Positions 10,707-20,830 of a DNA stretch of 64,000 bases are shown here, piece after piece. The position numbers and the translations under genes are program-made. The stretch is taken from positions 21,785,926 through 21,849,925 of the forward strand of contig OY998177.1 of NCBI GenBank assembly GCA_963921935.1, given 5' to 3'. The notes beneath the pieces were generated by a model, which was not told where the DNA came from, searched no databases, and saw nothing but the letters and a program-made list of their open reading frames with translations. This DNA is from Galeruca laticollis. Taxonomy: Eukaryota; Arthropoda; Insecta; Coleoptera; Chrysomelidae. Position 1 is the stretch's first letter. Each line of letters opens with the position of its first letter.

Positions 10707-13351
10707 ATGGCGCAAAGACTGCAGTACTCCGAAACAGACATGGAAAATGCTGTGGCCGCTGTAAGAGGAGGCATGCCTGCACTACAGGCGGCCAAAAACT
10801 TCAAAGTTCCTAGGACTACAATTTTAGATAAGGTTAATGGAAGAGTACCTCTTAAGCGAAAAATTGGTCCCGACACCGTATTGACAACAGTAGAAGAACA
10901 TCATCTTGTAAATTGGATGATCCAGAGTTCCAAGTGTGGTTTTCCGGTAACCAAAAATCAATTATTGGAAAGTGTCCAAATGCTTATCAAGGAACTTGGT
11001 AGAGAGACACCATTCACTAATGGCAAACCTGGCAGACGTTGGTTCGAGTCTTTCATGCGGAGGCACCCAGAATTATCTCAACGGATTTCTCAAAATTTAA
11101 CGAAAGCCAGGGCAAATGTAACAGAGGACAAATTAAGAGCTTGGTATGCGGAAATTGAAGAGTATATTCAGACCAATGACCTCAAGGAAATATGGAGTGA
11201 TCCAAAAAGAGTTTACAACTGCGACGAGACTGCATTCTTTTTAAGTCCCAAGGGGGAAAAAGTTATCGTGCGAAAAGGTGAAAAAGCAATTTATTCAGTC
11301 ATAAATAATGATGAAAAGGAATGCGTGACAACTCTTTTGATGTGCAATGCTGCCGGTGATATTCCACCGCCTCTAGTAATGTTTGCGTACAAAAGACTTC
11401 CCAATTATATAGCTACAAAAGTACCCCCTGATTGGGCACTAGGTGGATCAGACAACGGTTGGATGACTGGCGAATCATTTTTTGAGTATATTTCGAACAT
11501 TTTTTTCGAATGGTTAAAAAACAACAACGTCACTTTTCCAGTTGTACTATTTGTAGATGGCCATTCGTCGCATCTGACCATGCAACTAAGTGAGTTCTGC
11601 TCTAAAAATCAAATTATTCTGATTAGCCTTTTTCCGAACTCAACTCACATTCTTCAACCGCTTGATGTGGCGGTATTTAGGCCACTAAAACTAGAATGGA
11701 AGAAGGCTGTAACTAATTGGAGAATTGAAAACAATGGAGTCAAGTTTAGAAAAGAAGACTTCGCTCCGTTACTTAAGAAAGTTATTGATGGTTTTCGAAG
11801 CCAAATGCCAAGTATTTTAGCCAATGGATTTAGAGCTTGTGGTCTTTTCCCACTCCAACCTAATAGTATCAAGTTTGAGAAATTTTTCAATACTAGAAAC
11901 AAACCCAATGAAAATGCGACAAATAATGCTAATAAAACACTCGAATTTAACGTCTCTGATACGAGAAAATTCCTTAAATTTTTCGAAAGCAGAATTCAAG
12001 ACAAAATTGAATTATTTCAGCTAAGTGCACAGGAATGGGAAGGGCCTTCAGAAGATAAGAGCCTGTTTTTGTTTTGGAAAGGAAGATTGTTGTCATGTAG
12101 ATACACAAACAGTAAACAACCCCATTGTGATGATTACAGTACTTCCTGATGAAGAATATACCAAAATTAATGGGGACCTGGCAAATACTTCGGATGCTTG
12201 TTCCCTGGGAAGCATAGATATTCTCAATATTACTTCAGACGATGTTGATGTAGATTTGTTGTATAATATTCAAGACAATACTGATGACTTTAACTATACA
12301 CATAACGGAAAACTGGCAGTTAGATTAACACCGATACATGATATAGCAGAGTATAATGATGATACTCACTGAAAAAATAATGAGGAATACTACAAAACCC
12401 CGGAGAAACAAAATACATTAAGAGATGATAGAACACCAACTAAAGATACGACACCAGAAGAAGGGACCATACAAGAAGAAGGGACCATACAAGAAGAAGG
12501 GACCAAAAAAGAGGGGGCCATACCAAAAGAAAGGACCATACCAGAAGAAGTGACAATTCCAGAAGAAGAGAAAACATCAGAAAAACCTCAAACTTCAGGA
12601 AAAAAGATGACCCAAGTCGAAGAGAAGACTTCGGTAAAAGTTAATAAAACATCAAAAAAAGAAACGACTTCAGAAGAAAATAAGGTGACAGCTCGGGTGA
12701 CAGATAGAGATCATACAAGAGGTAGGCAGACACTGTCAGTAATGCAGATCCTGACAGATAGAGAAAAAGCCCCAGAAAGACAGAACACGTTAGAAAAAGA
12801 GAATACGCCAGACAAACAGAAAACGTCAGAGAGACCAAAATCGACAGAAAGTGAGAAAACTCAAGATAAAGAAAATATTCCTACGCCCTTCAAAAAAGCT
12901 TTATTCTGGGCCCCCAAAGATGACAAAAAATTAGAAGTTAAACGGAAACTGAAGGAAAAGTTACCAGCGGTAGCATCATCACAAAAATGGCAAGAATACC
13001 AGCGAAAAAAAGAACAAAAAAAGCAAATTGAAACTGACGAAAAAGAAAAGAGAAAAATAGCAAGGCAAACGAAAGAAAAAAAAGAAGTGACTAAAGAAAT
13101 CAAATATAGCATTGGGGATTATGTCATAGTGAAATATTATGACATGTTTTTCCCAGGCTTAATAATAAGTAATTCTGCTGAAAATGTATAGTGTTCGAGC
13201 AATAGAAAAAAGTGGCCAGAACTGGAAATGGCCAAAAGTGGAAGATAAATTAGATTATAATGTCAACGACATTATGCGTGTGATTACAAAACCTAAACTT
13301 ATAAATAAACGTGGTATATACGAGGTTCCTGAAATAAGTGGGATGCAATAA
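10707..13351 (+). pseudogene. pogo/jerky-like (CENP-B type) transposase, recently broken
   Basis: The first 480 codons (10707-12149) are intact. A psq helix-turn-helix lies at about residues 13-45 (AVAAVRGGMPALQAAKNF), a CENP-B-type helix-turn-helix at 60-140 (GRRWFESFMRRHPELS), and a DDE_1 catalytic domain at 165-385 with Asp near 172 (YNCDETAFFLSP), near 283 (LFVDGHSSHLT) and near 319 (HILQPLDVAVFRPLK). A one-base shift around 12060-12120 moves coding to the next frame, which runs, with one TGA at 12370-12372, through a Lys/Glu/Thr-rich linker to YSIGDYVIVKYYD (13100-13150). A second shift near 13187 gives GQNWKWPKVEDKLDYN and RGIYEVPEISGMQ, ending at 13349-13351. A C-terminal GDYV...F.G..W.WP tail is common in insect jerky-like proteins. 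Breaks are few, so decay is moderate. Confidence 0.88.
12459..12562 (+). repeat. 18-bp coding minisatellite in the transposase linker
   Basis: Imperfect copies of an 18-bp unit (GAAGAAGGGACCATACAA) encode repeated GTIQEE-like hexapeptides. They sit in the low-complexity linker between the catalytic domain and the C-terminal module. Confidence 0.75.
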
Positions 13352-13734
13352 CACTCTTCAGTGTGATTTTTTTTTATACATACTTAGGTATATTTAAGTA
13401 TTTTGTTTTTCTCTAAGTATAGTAAAAAATTGCTAATGTACTTAGTATTCTAATGGTTGCAATATACTTTTTTATTTTTGTTTTGAACATATCTATAATA
13501 ATACAGAATTTATTTTATTGAATTTGAAATGAATTTTTATTTTGTTAATAAACAATTTTTCAATGAAGTTTTTGAAATTAATATCTTAATTTCTTGATTA
13601 CTATCGCACAAAACTTCAAATTCAGAAATAGGTACATTCCTACAAAAGTCTTCCATTTTTGAATTTGACATTCAGCAACCATCTCTTCTCTGCTGAAGAG
13701 TGGCTTATTTTAATGTTTAGTGTCAATCGACATA

Positions 13735-13987
13735 TGTCGATAACTAGAACTTTGGGTGTCGATAATTGATACACTCAATATTTTCCTGTGTCGATAATAG
13801 AGACATTATATTTTAACAATACTTTTCCACCCATTTATTTTTCAGGTTAAATAAAATGTTTGAAATGTTATGAACATTGTTCACAGATCAATAATGAACC
13901 TATGTTTATGCCTATTGTATAAATATAAATGTAAGGCTTTTTATAATGACTTTGCAAACCACAAAGGCATCATAACTGTGTCGATAA
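13735..13987. repeat. Right cluster of TGTCGATAA motifs
   Basis: Direct copies at 13735, 13757, 13789 and 13979, with an extra half-site ATCGACA just before the first. They are the same motif as the left cluster, here all in plus orientation. Confidence 0.75.
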
Positions 13988-14003
13988 CTGGGGCGTTTAC
14001 CTT

Positions 14004-16215
14004 ACATCTTTCCAGTCATAAAAATGTTCTGTGCACATTTCATTGACATGAAATGGTTCGGGCTTTTTTTAAGCGGCTTTTATTGCATAAATAAAGGCTT
14101 CTGGCGAGTACATTGGTCCTGCTCTGAGTAGTTTCTTTACCTGTATTTCTATCAGTGAATGTACCTCATCCCCTTTATTTTGTGTATGACCTCTAATAAA
14201 AAGTTTATGTGTGATGGATTAAATATTAGGAAACGTTTGCACTGCATACAGGTAAGTTGCAGCCATCACTTTATTTTTTTGTTGACCTGCACAGTTGTCA
14301 GAGTAAAATACAACATTAACGCTTTTGCCATTACCAGCTCGTGAAACCTGTTCTGAGTACTTATAAACACAAATTCCTAAGTCATTAACACCCCTGTTTG
14401 CAGATGACAAATCCCAAACGTAACATTCTACTTTGTTTGACTTTAAATCGTAAATTGTAAAATTTAATACGTTCAACTTGCTTTTATAATAAAAAACCGA
14501 AATATCCCCCTTTGGGCATTGAAAAACAGCTTGCAAATCATAGACTGCTACTACAACATTTTCGTCTGTCTTATCCTTGGCATTTTCTATGCGGCATAAC
14601 TGTTTTTCTTTTAAGTGCTTCTCGTGTTCTTTTTTTTTGTTCTCCTTATCTTCAGAATTTTCGTAGGCAGTACAGACGTCACATAAATCCTTTTTTCGTG
14701 TTAAACAAGAGATATTATACTCTTGTGTGAATATCGGGTAATATAAAACGTAATTTGCAAAAGCAAGATTTTTTTCTTTTTGGTTTGCTACATAATCATT
14801 GTGAATATCTACTATACTTTTGCTTCCATCGATAAAGACTCTAGTGGTATTTGCTCTTGTGTAATGAGATTCTATCTTTGGAATAGCTTCTATGTGTTCC
14901 CTTATACCTTGTTTAATAGCCTCATCCACCTTTGCATGATTATTGTGCTTGCTGCGTTTGTCATCAGCTAACAAATAATGAACAACTTGGTCTCGTTTCT
15001 CCAAAACAGTACATATCGGGCGATCATTAATGCCGAGCGTATTTGTGAAAAAACATTTACATATCCTCACTGATTTGTTTGAGAGATGGAAATAAGATGC
15101 GTTATTCTTCTGACGGGTTTTTTTTGTTCCGTCCTCCCGGATGTATCTATATTTTGGTGTAATGGTGGTCATACATTTTGCAATATAATTCCATTACCTT
15201 TTGTTATCACCTAATGCCCAGAAGTTTCCAAATATTAATACTTCTTTTTCTTCAGTTACTCTAGATTTGCATTGAAACCGACATCTGTCTGTGCATGGCT
15301 CCCTCATCTTCCGTTCTTCCTTAATTTTCTTGCTAGCAGTTTCATAAGCCTGTCCTGTGTTTCTAAATTTTTTGCTTACATTTTTCTCCCAATTTTATTC
15401 ATTCCGTTGTCGTTTTCTTCCTTTTTTAGGTTACGGACTTGCTGGGGAACCAGCTTCCTTCATTGGCGTTGTTAATGGAGGAGTGACATTTCTCGTTTCT
15501 TCAACTAAAGTGAAAGAGAGATTTAATGAATAACTGTTACTAAGTTCTTCTTGAATCGGTTCGGGTGGTAGATACATAGGATCTTTTACCACATCATCGC
15601 TATCTGAAAATAAAACATACCAGTTTATTCTCATGACTAGCTGATACTTTCAATGCATACAATAACAAAATATTAAAAAATAACCTTCCACAAATAATGA
15701 TTCAGAAGAATCGGACTCGGATGACGACTAGCTGAAAGAACTACTCTCATAGTCAAGTGGTACATAATTGGACTCCCCATAACCTACAAATGTTGATAGA
15801 ATTCAGGTTAATGTTATATAACCAATTTATATTCTCACTTTACTATAAATAATACAAATGACGTTTGCAGTAAGTCGTTCACGCAACTACAATTTAACAG
15901 ATTTATTTCTAGGTAGCAAATCGGTATCATACAGGTTAGGGGGTTACGTATTGAAAACCATAAAACAGGAAATTCATTTAAATCATGATAAATTATATTT
16001 GCGTACAAGCATTCAAAAAATAAGCAGAAGCTTGGCAGTAGAGTGTAAACACTTTTATAAATAAAATTAAAAACAGTGAATACATAAATGAAAAGGTCGA
16101 AACAGTTATCATACTTACTGCTTGTATTCAATGTAGACAGGTCATCGGGTATTATATTATTTTTATCAATTAAAGCTAAAATTTTTCTAGCTCTTGAGCT
16201 TCCTGGAAACGCCAT
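14004..16215 (-). pseudogene. Multi-exon DDE-like transposase gene, 5' and central part
   Basis: Insect gene family of transposon origin, read on the minus strand. Exon 1 (16215-16119) starts ATG and gives AFPGSSRARKILALIDKNN, donor GTAAGTAT. Exon 2 (15783-15685) is Ser/Asp/Glu-rich. Exon 3 starts at 15603 after TTTTCAG: DSDDVVKDPMYLPPEP, then EKNVSKKFRNTGQAYETASK, a Cys-containing stretch CTDRCRFQCKSRV, KVDEAIKQGIREHIEAIPKI, SHYTRANTTRVFIDG, DVCTAYENS, the RNase-H-like core VYDLQAVFQCPKGD, FYYKSKLNVLNFTIYDLKSN and VVFYSDNCAGQQKNKV, then KLFIRGHTQNKGDEVHSLIE and PEPFHVNEMCTEHFYDWKD. Candidate catalytic acids are in YDLQAV, YSDNC and the GHTQ..GD..HS.IE region. In-frame stops include TAA near 15217, 14219 and 14080. 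Coding stops at a possible donor GTAAGG (about 14005), beside the pogo element. Family is recognised; its formal name is not. Confidence 0.75.
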
Positions 16216-16818
16216 ATTCACTGCGTATCTGTTCGATGGCGTATTTCAAATTTCACCTAAAACGTTGTAATACAAAAGACTGAGGTTTCGTCTTAAATAC
16301 AGCATAACTTATTTCAAGGAATATGACATAAAATACATTATTTCTCAAAACAAATAGATGTTTTGTTTTTTATATTCTAACAATAACGTCATTATTCATA
16401 ACAGGTCACTAATGGATATTTATTTTCTCAGCAATATTGACATTATTAGAAATACATACACACTGGTAATAGGATTTTTTCTTCGCAACAACGACACATT
16501 TAATTAAACAACATTATTCTTGGAAAGGTTTGAGAGAAATTTCAACTTCACTTACCTACTAGAACGTAATATTTCGACAAAGGTCGTTCTTGAAAGGAGC
16601 TGATACGTTCTCTCCGTCCTACAACCACAACACAACTAAAAAATGTCACTATCGTCCCGAACCACAGATAACCCACAAATAGATGAGACACTGATTGCGG
16701 CGCCATCTAACGAGCCCGTCGAGTAAACAACTGAGTGATGATGGAAAGATTTCTGTAATTTTAGGTTTTGGCGGTATATTCAAATATACTGTATTTTAAT
16801 TATTTTATTTCAAAACAG
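16216..16818. other. Upstream flank of the transposase-like gene
   Basis: No coding region. It would hold the promoter of the minus-strand gene starting at 16215. The 25 bp at 16702-16726 recur in inverted orientation at 25137-25161, upstream of the piggyBac-like gene. Confidence 0.4.
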
Positions 16819-16925
16819 CCATTCATAGTCCATCATTTGACATTTCATTCAATTTAACTCCATTAACTAAATGATTAGATGTTGAGTTAAATTACATGAA
16901 ATATCAAATGATGGACCATAAATGG
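16819..16925. repeat. Inverted repeat, ~43-bp arms
   Basis: Arms 16819-16861 and 16881-16925 pair with about five mismatches around a ~19-nt loop; the core TCCATCATTTGA is fully paired. It could be a small snapback MITE. No autonomous partner is seen. Confidence 0.8.
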
Positions 16926-17795
16926 TTAATTAAATTGGAAAAAATAAAACAATAATCATATAAACAATTTATTTATTTTGGTATAAAAATACACAACAAA
17001 TAATTTCTTTCACAAAGTACTTTTCTTAACAAACATAATGACAATAAATAAATTATAGTGTAAAAACCATGCAATAATTAAAAAATATTTTCAGTAACAT
17101 ACATTCTAGATTGGAGTATCATTAGATTTTCAAATGATGTTGAATCAAGATTAAAGTAGAAAATTATGTATGATAAGTTTATATTAATTTATTATTACAC
17201 TCGTATAAACACGGAGAGCTGAACAAACTGCAGGAGTATAACTGCTACTTACCTAATCAAAAAAAGTGTTAGCAGTAAGTTGTTAACTACTATTTTTGGC
17301 AACTTCCTGTGAAAGAAAACATTTGAGTATAATTACTGTGAATGTTAGAACAAAAGTAATTAAAATATTTTTATAGGAAAAGTTGTTAAATACTGCCCAG
17401 CTCTGTAAATACAAGGTGCCAAGTAATTACATATAAGAGTGCTAAGCAGCATTTGTGACTGTACAACATTTAAAATAATATATCTAACATTTCATTTCCA
17501 CTTAAAACACATCTTTATTTCTTTACTGGAAGTATTAGATAGGTTTATAACACAAGCTTAAGCCTAGTATATTGCATATTTGTATATTTCTACATTTAAA
17601 AGCATTCCGTTATTATGAAACCATTGCATAAGGCAGTTTAAGTTACTCTGCAGCTCCTGGCAGTCTATGATTGTTAAAATGTTTCTTAAGGGCTCTTAAG
17701 AATCCCACCGTCTCATGTAGTCCTTTCTCGTTTCTGGTTGAGGCTCTACAAGTAAACACACAAAATAACAACAATAAATAAGTAAACACACAAAT
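16926..17795. other. No gene recognised
   Basis: AT-rich spacer without supported features. Confidence 0.4.
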
Positions 17796-18432
17796 GTGTT
17801 TTTATAATTCGCCTATAAAAGAGACTTCATTATAACATTGTTTACAGTGTCACAATGAAGCTCTTTGAACACTGTTATAGTAATTTTTAGTGTACAGTTG
17901 GTTATTGAATTTAGTTATATTTTTATTTGACATTTTACTTTAACCTTGACAAAGATTATAAATAAAATGGTCTAGCGTTGTTCTAGCTAGCAAATTATTA
18001 AATTAAAGGTAAATTAGAATGATTTATATATTAAGAATATTAATGAATAAAGTACGGTAACGTTAATTTATCAATGATTTGTCAATTGTTCATTTTTATA
18101 CTGTATAGGGTCAATATATAAGTATACAAAACGTTCGATTTTTGGAATAAATTACCAGGTATCTATGTGAAGATGTATTACAGAAATAATTATGTCCATG
18201 ATATAGTATAAATAGATCGCAAGAGCATATATGAAGAAGCTCTTTTTTAAACCAATAATCATCCTCTTTTTGCTTAAATGAAAGTTTGTTTACAATTTAC
18301 ACAATTATTCGGTAATAATATGTCGAAAGTCAGAAGTGCTGAATAAAACCATCTGTGATCTGACCAATTAGGAATCTACAGAATGGCCAACTTAAATTCA
18401 AACCACTCCTCCTAGTTTAAAAATAGGGATTA

Positions 18433-19200
18433 GGGGCCATCCATATAGTACGTCACACGAATTTTAACACTTTTGAACCCCTCCCCCCGTCCTTGTCACA
18501 GGTTGTCACACTTTTATAACTACCCCCTCCTGATGTGACGTCACACATTTTTAAAATTTATGTATGTATTTAAAAATAATTGAGAGAAAACAGCTATTTT
18601 CATTTTTTACTTTTTTTTATTAAATAATAATCTAATAAAATCAACATGAAGTCCATTTTATAAAACCGAAAAAACAAACGACCAGTTAGAAAATAATAAA
18701 CGATTAATTATATTAATTGAAGATAAAAAACTCAATTATCGAGTGTCCATGGACTTTGGATCCACTCTTTTATATCAGCTATTACTGGTAAGTCAGGCAC
18801 TTCATTTTCGTTCTGAATTTGAACGTCAGGAACATCCTTAGTGTCGACATCATTCTCTTCCATCAATAAAGCATCGTCATCATTCATTAAACAGAGAATT
18901 TCTTGGGCACGTCTAGCCGCAATTCTTTGAGGTCGAGTTTTCGCTATAGGTAACATTTCTTGTTTTTTATTCGATTGTTTGTGTTGATTAGCGGCTTTAT
19001 ATGAGGAAAAATATAATCCACACTAGGGCAATAACTATCGTATGGAACTTGTTTTAGATGGGATGATGCTCGGAGATTTAATGACAATTGTTGTGATGTC
19101 ACAAAAGTATTGACCCCCCCATGCCCCTTGTCACACGATGTCACACTTCGGTGATACCCTCCCTCCCCATTAACGTGTGACGTTCTTTATGGATGGCCCC
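18433..19200. mobile_element. TIR element with TTA target duplication (PIF/Harbinger-like, non-autonomous)
   Basis: 768 bp beginning and ending in inverted repeats of about 27 bp (GGGGCCATCCATA then a GTCACACG core). It is flanked by TTA on both sides (18430-18432, 19201-19203), and the host R repeat resumes immediately. A 3-bp TTA/TAA duplication is the hallmark of PIF/Harbinger insertion. Subterminal C-rich patches with TTGTCACA are mirrored at both ends. The small minus-strand frames inside (18732-18956, 18944-19144) show no transposase motif, so class assignment rests on ends and duplication only. Confidence 0.65.
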
Positions 19201-19261
19201 TTATATGAAATTCTATTTTATTTAAATAATTAAATAAATGCGAATTATAAAAAATATTGTG

Positions 19262-19379
19262 TAAAACTTGTGCCACAATGACTTTCTGTAGTACTCGTGA
19301 TTTGCACAACTCACCGCTTCGCGGTTTGTTGTGCAAACTTCACTCGTACTACAAAATGAGTCATCGTGACACTTGTTTT
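19262..19379. repeat. Terminal hairpin of repeat R
   Basis: Imperfect palindrome of about 118 bp centred on CCGCTTCGCGG. The outer arms, AAACTTGTGCCACAATGACT against AGTCATCGTGACACTTGTTT, pair. The same structure is present in copy 2 at 41632-41755 with sequence changes. Confidence 0.8.
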
Positions 19380-19804
19380 ACAAATAACTATTGAAAATGT
19401 ATGTCAACAAAAGTTTACACATGTTTTTGTACTAAGCCAAAAAAATATCGAAAAATGTTTGAATGTATACATTTGTTTGGTTTTTTTGATTTCCTTTTTT
19501 GAAGCTCTCGATTTTTTTAGGAATTCTTGATTTTTAACTATTTTTTTATCTTTTGTCTTTATTGGATATTACGGATTGTTGGTTACTGCTAGACCAAATA
19601 CTTAGACGTAATGCCTCAACAAAAGTTAAATACTCACTTTCATTTACCATGAATTGTCACACCATGGGCTATATATGAAAATCGGCAAGGGATCAATACC
19701 TTCCATCCCATAGCTGGTAGAGGGAATATAGCTATTAGCTATAACATAAAATAAAACCCAGATTATTATTTTTTCAATGGATACATTTTAAAATGGAATT
19801 GTAT

Positions 19805-19925
19805 GAGTATGGTGTACACACTAGATATAAATTGGGTGAATGAAAAGACGAGTACTGAGTATGTCATTTGATTAAAATTCCAGCTAAGCGCTTTCAGCCA
19901 TTAGGTCATTCTCAAAGCTGTCGAC
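19805..19925 (-). repeat. Decayed terminal repeat of a PLE1-like Penelope element
   Basis: On the minus strand it matches the PLE1 3' end: CTTTGAGAATGACC, GCTGAAAGCGCTTAGCTG, a CTCAGTACTCGTC stretch, TTTTCATTCACCCAATTT and TCTAGTGTGTACACCATA. It extends a little beyond the PLE1 3' terminus into sequence found in the PLE1 5' palindrome. No coding region is attached, so this is a solo terminal fragment. Confidence 0.7.
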
Positions 19926-19971
19926 AAGAGAAAAACATACAACAGGTACAATGTACACACAATGAAATACA

Positions 19972-20146
19972 ATGTTTGATGTTACATCATTATTTAAGTA
20001 AAATTTGTTAAAATTATCCTATATGAGGGTGTGAACACATATCATTTAGTTGGTAATCAAATTAGACGTTTCGTTATGTGAATTACACACTCTTTATAGA
20101 GTAATTTCAACAAATTTCAGTTAAATAATGATGTAACATCAAACAT
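19972..20146. repeat. 175-bp snapback repeat
   Basis: Arms 19972-20016 and 20102-20146 (TGTTTGATGTTACATCATTA core) pair almost completely, and weaker pairing continues inward (GAGGGTGTGA against TTACACACTC). MITE-like palindrome with no coding capacity. Confidence 0.75.
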
Positions 20147-20673
20147 TTTATTTCCTTGTATGTAGCAGTTACAGGGTTTGATGTTTTTTGACACTTTTTG
20201 TATATTTTAATTTCCACTCATATGGGAAGGCCAATCAAACTGTCTTAATAACCTCTCTTCGTCTTCCTCAAATCTTAAGAAACACTGTTTTTGAAAATGA
20301 AGGGATTATATCCTCCATCGTTTCTTCGTCGACAAATTTAATGATTTATTACCACTGCTTTTCAGCCATATAAATTTTATCTTTCTTGGTTGGAGGAACA
20401 AAACTGTAAAAAGAAATATTTACTTTATTAATGCAGCAATTTTCAGTTTAGCTAATGTAAAGAACAACCATGATCTCTAAAGTTGTCGATTAAATTAGTA
20501 AAAATTCTCTGTGTTTTATAAAAATGAAGATAATGGTTGTTAATTGTGAAAGAAAAAATGCTCAATTTTTTTTAATAAAACTTACCGAGTACACCAGTTA
20601 TTACTCCTTCAGAATACACTTTGACATTGTCTTTTCAATTAATAACAATGAAGCAACGAAACAACAGATAAAT
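20147..20673. other. No gene recognised
   Basis: Spacer between the snapback repeat and PLE1. Sequence just before 20678 is the target into which PLE1 inserted; it resumes after 24892. Confidence 0.4.
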
Positions 20674-20677
20674 ATTA
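20663..20677 (+). repeat. PLE1 target-site duplication, left
   Basis: 15 bp AACAGATAAATATTA, repeated exactly at 24893-24907, bracketing PLE1. Confidence 0.8.
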
Positions 20678-20811
20678 GAAATGCCTGTGGATATGGTGTA
20701 CACACTAGATGCAAATTGAGTGAATGAAAACGACGAATACTCAGTGTGTCATCGTTTTCATTCACTCAATTTGCATCTAGTGTGTACACCATATCCACAG
20801 GCATTTCTAAT
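20674..20811. repeat. Perfect 60-bp palindrome at the PLE1 5' end
   Basis: Arms 20674-20733 and 20752-20811 are exact reverse complements by inspection, with an 18-nt loop (20734-20751). The right part contains the terminal-repeat sequence also seen at 24870-24892. Penelope elements often carry an inverted terminal-repeat portion upstream; a perfect palindrome suggests recent origin or hairpin-directed copying. Confidence 0.92.
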
Positions 20812-20830
20812 TAACTACTGTACAGTAGAA

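Larger units (their letters stand above)
10160..14003 (+). mobile_element. pogo/jerky-like DNA transposon
   Basis: About 3.8 kb holding one plus-strand transposase pseudogene, with clusters of the motif TGTCGATAA in both flanks (10176-10656 and 13735-13987). Such clustered short motifs resemble transposase-binding subterminal repeats. Exact termini and target duplication were not resolved. The element lies between two parts of a minus-strand gene, so it is probably a nested insertion. Confidence 0.6.
17796..19395. mobile_element. Repeat family R, copy 1 (interrupted)
   Basis: 17796-18432 and 19201-19395 match 35774-36334 and 41493-41770 closely, in the same order and orientation. The unit is roughly 830 bp without insertions. 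It starts near TTTTTATAATTCGCC, has GTTTACAGTGTCACAATGAAG near the left end, and ends in a strong hairpin (19262-19379). No coding capacity is seen, so it is a non-autonomous element of unknown class. A 768-bp element interrupts this copy. Confidence 0.75.
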
